Shown in pieces: positions 6,347 through 9,432 of a DNA stretch of 9,432 bases. The position numbers and the translations under genes were made by a program. Below the pieces are notes generated by a model that worked only from the letters and a program-made list of their open reading frames with translations, had not been told where the DNA came from and did no database searches. This stretch comes from Chryseobacterium gleum (GTDB lineage: Bacteria > Bacteroidota > Bacteroidia > Flavobacteriales_D > Sanyastnellaceae), in contig CAMDFE010000046.1 in the NCBI GenBank assembly GCA_945897395.1, forward strand, positions 1 through 9,432, in the 5' to 3' direction. Positions within the stretch are counted from its first letter, which is position 1. Every line of letters starts with the position of its first letter.

Positions 6347-8131
6347 ATGAAAAAGTCAGTTTCAGTATTAGTATTTATTCTTTTATTTGGTTGGTCTGCG
6401 CAAAGCCAAGTTACCCTGCCTCGCAATCTAACTCCGCAAGAAATTGAGCAAATTGCTCATGGTGATTTTTCAATTGTAAATTCCGATAGAGGAATTGCAT
6501 CGCCACCGCCCTTCACCAACATTCGTGCAATGGCCGAATGGGAAGAGATTCAATGCATAACAATTTCATGGATTTCTTACCCTTCCATTTTAAAACAAAT
6601 TGTTGCAGCTGCGCGTACTCAAACACTTGTGATCATTCTTTCTGAAGACGTTGCAGCAACGCAGGCCTACTTGTATGGAACAGCAGGCGGACCAGCATTT
6701 ACAGATTTGAACAATGTGATTATTCTTCCTGCGAATTATGATTCAGTTTGGATGCGCGATTATGGCGCGAACCCTGCCTACTCCAATGAAGTGGAAGATT
6801 TGTTCTTAGTCGATTGGATTTACAATCGTCCGACAAGACCAAACGATAATTCTTCTCCGCAATACATTGCCGATTACTTAGGCCTTAACATGTACACAAC
6901 TACAGCTGCTCCCGATGATTTAGTAAACACAGGAGGAAATTGGATGAGTGATGGTTTCGGAACAGCAATTATATCAGAACTTGTTTTGGAAGAAAACGCT
7001 GCAGGAAATCCTTACGGAGTTACAGCAAAAAACGAAGCTGAAATAGATGCAATTACAGAAACCTATCTTGGTGTAGACAGGTACATTAAAATGCCGACGC
7101 TTCCATTTGATGGTATTCATCACGTTGATATGCACATGAAATTAATTGACGAGCAGACCTTGCTTGTGGGTGAATATCCTGCTAACATTTCAGACGGTCC
7201 CCAGATCAATGCAAATATGGACTATGTGGTTTCTAACTTCATGAATAAATGGGGAGAGCCATACAAGACCGTTCGTATTCCTATGCCTCCTAGCGTTGCG
7301 GGAAATTGGCCAAGTTCGAATCCTCCATCGTCATACCGAACCTACACCAATGCCGTTTTCGTGAACAAGATGGTTATTCTTCCGATTTACCGCGAGCAAT
7401 ACGATAGCACAGCGTTGCGCATTTGGCAAGAGATGTTACCTGGATACCAGATTGTTGGTATTGACTGTGATAACAACCCCGATAACATCATTTCTGCGAG
7501 TGGCGCGATTCACTGCATCACCCATAGCGTAGGTGTTGCCAACCCGCTTTTAATTAGTCACAATCCCCTTCAAGATACTGACAACACAACAACCGATTAC
7601 AGTGTTGTAGCATACATGAACCACCGCGACGGTGTTGCTGCTGGCAGAATGTATTGGAAGACTGCCTTAACAGGCGCATACACGCAAGTGAACATGGTGA
7701 ATATTGGAGGCAACAACTGGGAAGGATTTATTCCCGCACAGCCTGCTGGAACACGCGTTTATTATTATGTTGAAGGAGAAGCTTCGACTGGAAAAGTTCT
7801 TCAACGCCCTATTGCTGCGCCTGAAGGTTATTGGAGTTTCGATGTATTTGCTGGAAATGTTGTGAACGAAGAAGCTTTCCAATTTTCACGTCTTTATCCG
7901 AATCCAGCAAGTGAAATGACTTGCGTGGAATTCAGTGTTCGCGCTTCGCAAAAAGTGAGGGCATACATTCTAGATGCTCAGGGAAGAAGAGTGGAAGAAA
8001 TTTATTCAGGTGTTTTATCGCCGGAGCAATCTAAATTATTTTTCAATGTATCGGCTTTCCCACAAGGTGTATATTTCGTTCAGGTGATTGGCGAAAGAGG
8101 AGTTTACAGAACCCCATTTGTCGTAAAATAA
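6347..8131 (+). CDS. Secreted peptidylarginine/agmatine deiminase-family protein with T9SS sorting domain
   Basis: A 594-residue exported guanidine-modifying enzyme. Residues 1-21 are a Sec signal peptide (WSAQSQ). The catalytic domain (about 55-405) shows the PAD_porph/AgDI signature: MAEWEE (62-67), VWMRDYG with Asp138, TGGNWMSDG (195-203), HHVDMHMK with His259 and Asp261, and GAIHCITH with Cys390. These correspond to the Asp-His-Asp-Cys set of P. gingivalis PPAD (Asp130, His236, Asp238, Cys351). A segment YNRPTRPND (159-167) lies where PPAD has its substrate-carboxylate arginines. An Ig/FN3-like domain (about 410-500) and a type A T9SS C-terminal domain (515-594) follow. The enzyme should hydrolyse a guanidine (peptidyl-Arg, free Arg or agmatine) to a ureido group plus ammonia at the cell surface or in the medium. 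The substrate is not decidable by eye. Its TAA directly abuts the next ATG. Confidence 0.9.
   Translation: MKKSVSVLVFILLFGWSAQSQVTLPRNLTPQEIEQIAHGDFSIVNSDRGIASPPPFTNIRAMAEWEEIQCITISWISYPSILKQIVAAARTQTLVIILSEDVAATQAYLYGTAGGPAFTDLNNVIILPANYDSVWMRDYGANPAYSNEVEDLFLVDWIYNRPTRPNDNSSPQYIADYLGLNMYTTTAAPDDLVNTGGNWMSDGFGTAIISELVLEENAAGNPYGVTAKNEAEIDAITETYLGVDRYIKMPTLPFDGIHHVDMHMKLIDEQTLLVGEYPANISDGPQINANMDYVVSNFMNKWGEPYKTVRIPMPPSVAGNWPSSNPPSSYRTYTNAVFVNKMVILPIYREQYDSTALRIWQEMLPGYQIVGIDCDNNPDNIISASGAIHCITHSVGVANPLLISHNPLQDTDNTTTDYSVVAYMNHRDGVAAGRMYWKTALTGAYTQVNMVNIGGNNWEGFIPAQPAGTRVYYYVEGEASTGKVLQRPIAAPEGYWSFDVFAGNVVNEEAFQFSRLYPNPASEMTCVEFSVRASQKVRAYILDAQGRRVEEIYSGVLSPEQSKLFFNVSAFPQGVYFVQVIGERGVYRTPFVVK
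7889..8128 (+). other. T9SS type A C-terminal sorting domain of the deiminase
   Basis: Codes for residues 515-594: an LYPNPAS opening, VRAYILDAQGRRV in the middle, then FPQGVYFVQV and the end TPFVVK. These are the hallmarks of the Por secretion system domain that directs passage through the outer membrane, with cleavage and surface anchoring or release. It implies the organism encodes a T9SS elsewhere. Confidence 0.9.
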
Positions 8132-9127
8132 ATGTCCAACAACAGAAGAAAGTTTTTAGGTCAGCTAGTTGCGACTGGAGCTCTATTAGGGATGTCTCCA
8201 GCTCTTTTTTCATTCAGTGAAAAAAAGAAAAAGCCAGCAGAAAAGGTACGTTACACCAAAGGACTTGTCCTTTCAACTTGGGATCACGGCATTGTTGCAA
8301 ACGATGCGGCTATGGATGTTTTGAAGAAGGGAGGTAACGCGTTGGACATGGCAGAAATGGGAGTTTGGAAGATTGAATCTGATTTAACCGGACTGAGCGT
8401 AGGACTTGGCGGATTGCCCGATAGAGAGGGAAGAACGACATTAGATGCGTGCATTATGGACTGGCAACACAAGGTGGGGTCAGTAGCTTTTGTTCAAGGT
8501 TTCGAGCATCCGATTTCAATAGCGCGTGCGGTTTTGGAAAAGACACCACATGCTATGATTGTGGGAAAAGGTGCAGAACAATTCGCATTGGAACAAGGGT
8601 TCAAATACAATGATTACGTGAATCCCGAGGCACACAAGGCCTGGAAAGAATGGTTGAAGACTTCGCAATACAAACCAATTATTAATATTGAAAATCACGA
8701 TACCATTGGCCTGCTAGCTATGGATTATGAAGGACGTATTTCCGGGTCGTGCACCACAAGCGGATTATCATACAAACTTCACGGAAGAGTGGGAGACAGC
8801 CCAATTATTGGAGCAGGTCTTTATATTGATAATGAAGTTGGAGGAGCCACTTGCACAGGTCTTGGTGAAACCGTTATTCGTTCGTGTACTTCTTTCTTGG
8901 TTGTTGAACTCATGCGTCAAGGCGCTAGCGCGCAAGAAGCGTGTGAGGAAGCAATAGCACGATTGAAATCGAATAACGCGTTTATGGTAGACGAGTATCA
9001 AGTCGGTGTGTTAGCAGTTGATAAGGCCGGTGATATCGGAGGGTACGGATTACGAAGTGGATTTACTTATGCGTTGTGCAAAGACGGTAAGAATGAAATG
9101 TTCACCGCCGGATCGCTTATTCGCTAG
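8132..9127 (+). CDS. Glycosylasparaginase (N4-(beta-N-acetylglucosaminyl)-L-asparaginase), Tat-exported
   Basis: A 331-residue Ntn-hydrolase precursor that cleaves the GlcNAc-Asn bond of N-glycosyl-asparagine, giving aspartate and 1-amino-GlcNAc (which then loses ammonia). The N-terminus has a twin-arginine motif, NRRKFLG (4-10), followed by a hydrophobic stretch to about residue 28, so export by the Tat route is predicted. Early family motifs are WDHGIVAND (50-58) and LDMAEMGV (71-78). Autocleavage should occur between Asp190 and Thr191 in ENHDTIG, freeing Thr191 as the nucleophile. Downstream, CTTSGLSYKLHGRVGD (207-222) supplies the substrate-binding Arg219 and Asp222, and GGATCTGLGE (237-246) gives a glycine-rich loop. 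The size and layout match the Elizabethkingia (Flavobacterium) meningosepticum enzyme. It starts immediately after the deiminase stop codon, so co-translation is likely. Related plant-type asparaginases share the fold, but the HDTIG site favours the glycosylasparaginase branch. Confidence 0.92.
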   Translation: MSNNRRKFLGQLVATGALLGMSPALFSFSEKKKKPAEKVRYTKGLVLSTWDHGIVANDAAMDVLKKGGNALDMAEMGVWKIESDLTGLSVGLGGLPDREGRTTLDACIMDWQHKVGSVAFVQGFEHPISIARAVLEKTPHAMIVGKGAEQFALEQGFKYNDYVNPEAHKAWKEWLKTSQYKPIINIENHDTIGLLAMDYEGRISGSCTTSGLSYKLHGRVGDSPIIGAGLYIDNEVGGATCTGLGETVIRSCTSFLVVELMRQGASAQEACEEAIARLKSNNAFMVDEYQVGVLAVDKAGDIGGYGLRSGFTYALCKDGKNEMFTAGSLIR

Positions 9128-9432
9128 TGCATTATTTTAAAAACCAACTCACGCATAATGTCGCCGTGCGACATGCTGTTTCCCTTTAATCCCTTGAGCT
9201 GCTCATCTGCATCTCTAAAGTATTTGATTATGCGTTCAGATTTCCCTGGAGAATAATTTTTTTCTCCTTCTTTATAGTTCTGAGCTGCGTAATAATTAAC
9301 GCCTAATTCTTTGTATGCAACGTCTTTGTTGGTGCTGTTTTGAATCACACACAGCTTAGCAAAAAAGCTATACAGTGCAGGAATGATTTGAAACAACGGA
9401 TGATCTTTCGGGTTTTTCTCGAAGAAGTTAAT
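9124..9432 (-). CDS. holA: DNA polymerase III subunit delta, C-terminal part, 5' truncated
   Basis: The last 102 codons of a minus-strand gene; reading continues open to the window edge (it enters as INFFEKNPKDHPLFQ), so the TTG at 9394-9396 is not the start. Delta is the clamp-loader subunit that opens the beta sliding clamp in the replisome. The fragment matches the C-terminal collar domain of Bacteroidota HolA: the helical ALYSFFAKLCVIQ, a KELGVNYYAAQNYKEGEKNY stretch (about residues 42-61 of the fragment), KSERIIKYFRDAD, and the characteristic end GDIMRELVFKIMH. The AAA+ part lies outside the window. Its stop TAG shares the palindrome CTAG (9124-9127) with the stop of the converging glycosylasparaginase gene. 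The call rests on recognising the C-terminal pattern, without the ATPase domain. Confidence 0.85.
   Translation of the reverse strand: MNFFEKNPKDHPLFQIIPALYSFFAKLCVIQNSTNKDVAYKELGVNYYAAQNYKEGEKNYSPGKSERIIKYFRDADEQLKGLKGNSMSHGDIMRELVFKIMH

Noticed and set aside
1..9432. Mobile element, prophage or defence island
   Set aside because: No transposase, integrase, terminal repeats or defence-protein motifs are visible, and the genes are housekeeping or export types with uniform style.

Overview
The window looks like a chromosomal segment from a member of the Bacteroidota, most likely order Flavobacteriales (a Crocinitomicaceae- or Cryomorphaceae-like lineage is a guess). The grounds are a type IX secretion (T9SS) C-terminal sorting domain, Cys-rich 'GCT...DDGSC' repeats, Bacteroidota-type -7 promoter elements (TAnnTTTG), few Shine-Dalgarno sites, and housekeeping proteins whose motifs fit that phylum. 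Coding is very dense and I see no mobile element, CRISPR array, tRNA or rRNA.

Layout. (1) 1-643, +: the C-terminal part of dihydrolipoyl dehydrogenase (E3), cut by the window edge. (2) 651-1514, +: a secreted protein with a PPC-like beta domain, four 21-residue Cys-rich repeats and a dockerin-like calcium loop at the C-terminus. (3) 1511-4032, -: a two-gene unit, glmM followed by a group I cysteine desulfurase, with a 4-base ATGA overlap. (4) 4033-4210: the only sizeable intergenic gap (178 bases), a divergent promoter region with one -7-like element facing each way. (5) 4211-9127, +: a tight run of four genes for exported proteins: an MltF-type lytic transglycosylase (TTG start), a small lipoprotein, a peptidylarginine/agmatine-deiminase-family enzyme with a T9SS sorting domain, and a Tat-signal glycosylasparaginase. 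(6) 9124-9432, -: the C-terminal part of DNA polymerase III delta (holA), cut by the window edge.

How they fit together. The minus-strand pair makes an amino-sugar precursor (GlcN-1-P for peptidoglycan and LPS) and mobilises sulfur for Fe-S clusters and tRNA thiolation. The plus-strand run is devoted to the cell envelope and outside. MltF cuts and samples peptidoglycan, and the lipoprotein has an unknown role. The last two enzymes both act on nitrogenous side groups of proteins or glycopeptides: the deiminase on arginine-type guanidines, the glycosylasparaginase on the GlcNAc-Asn linkage. Both reactions end in ammonia release, so a nitrogen-scavenging or protein-modifying role is possible, but this is inference.

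The most interesting item is the secreted deiminase. Its predicted Asp/His/Asp/Cys residues and domain order (catalytic, Ig-like, T9SS domain) resemble Porphyromonas gingivalis PPAD. No clearly new multi-gene defence or mobile system is visible.
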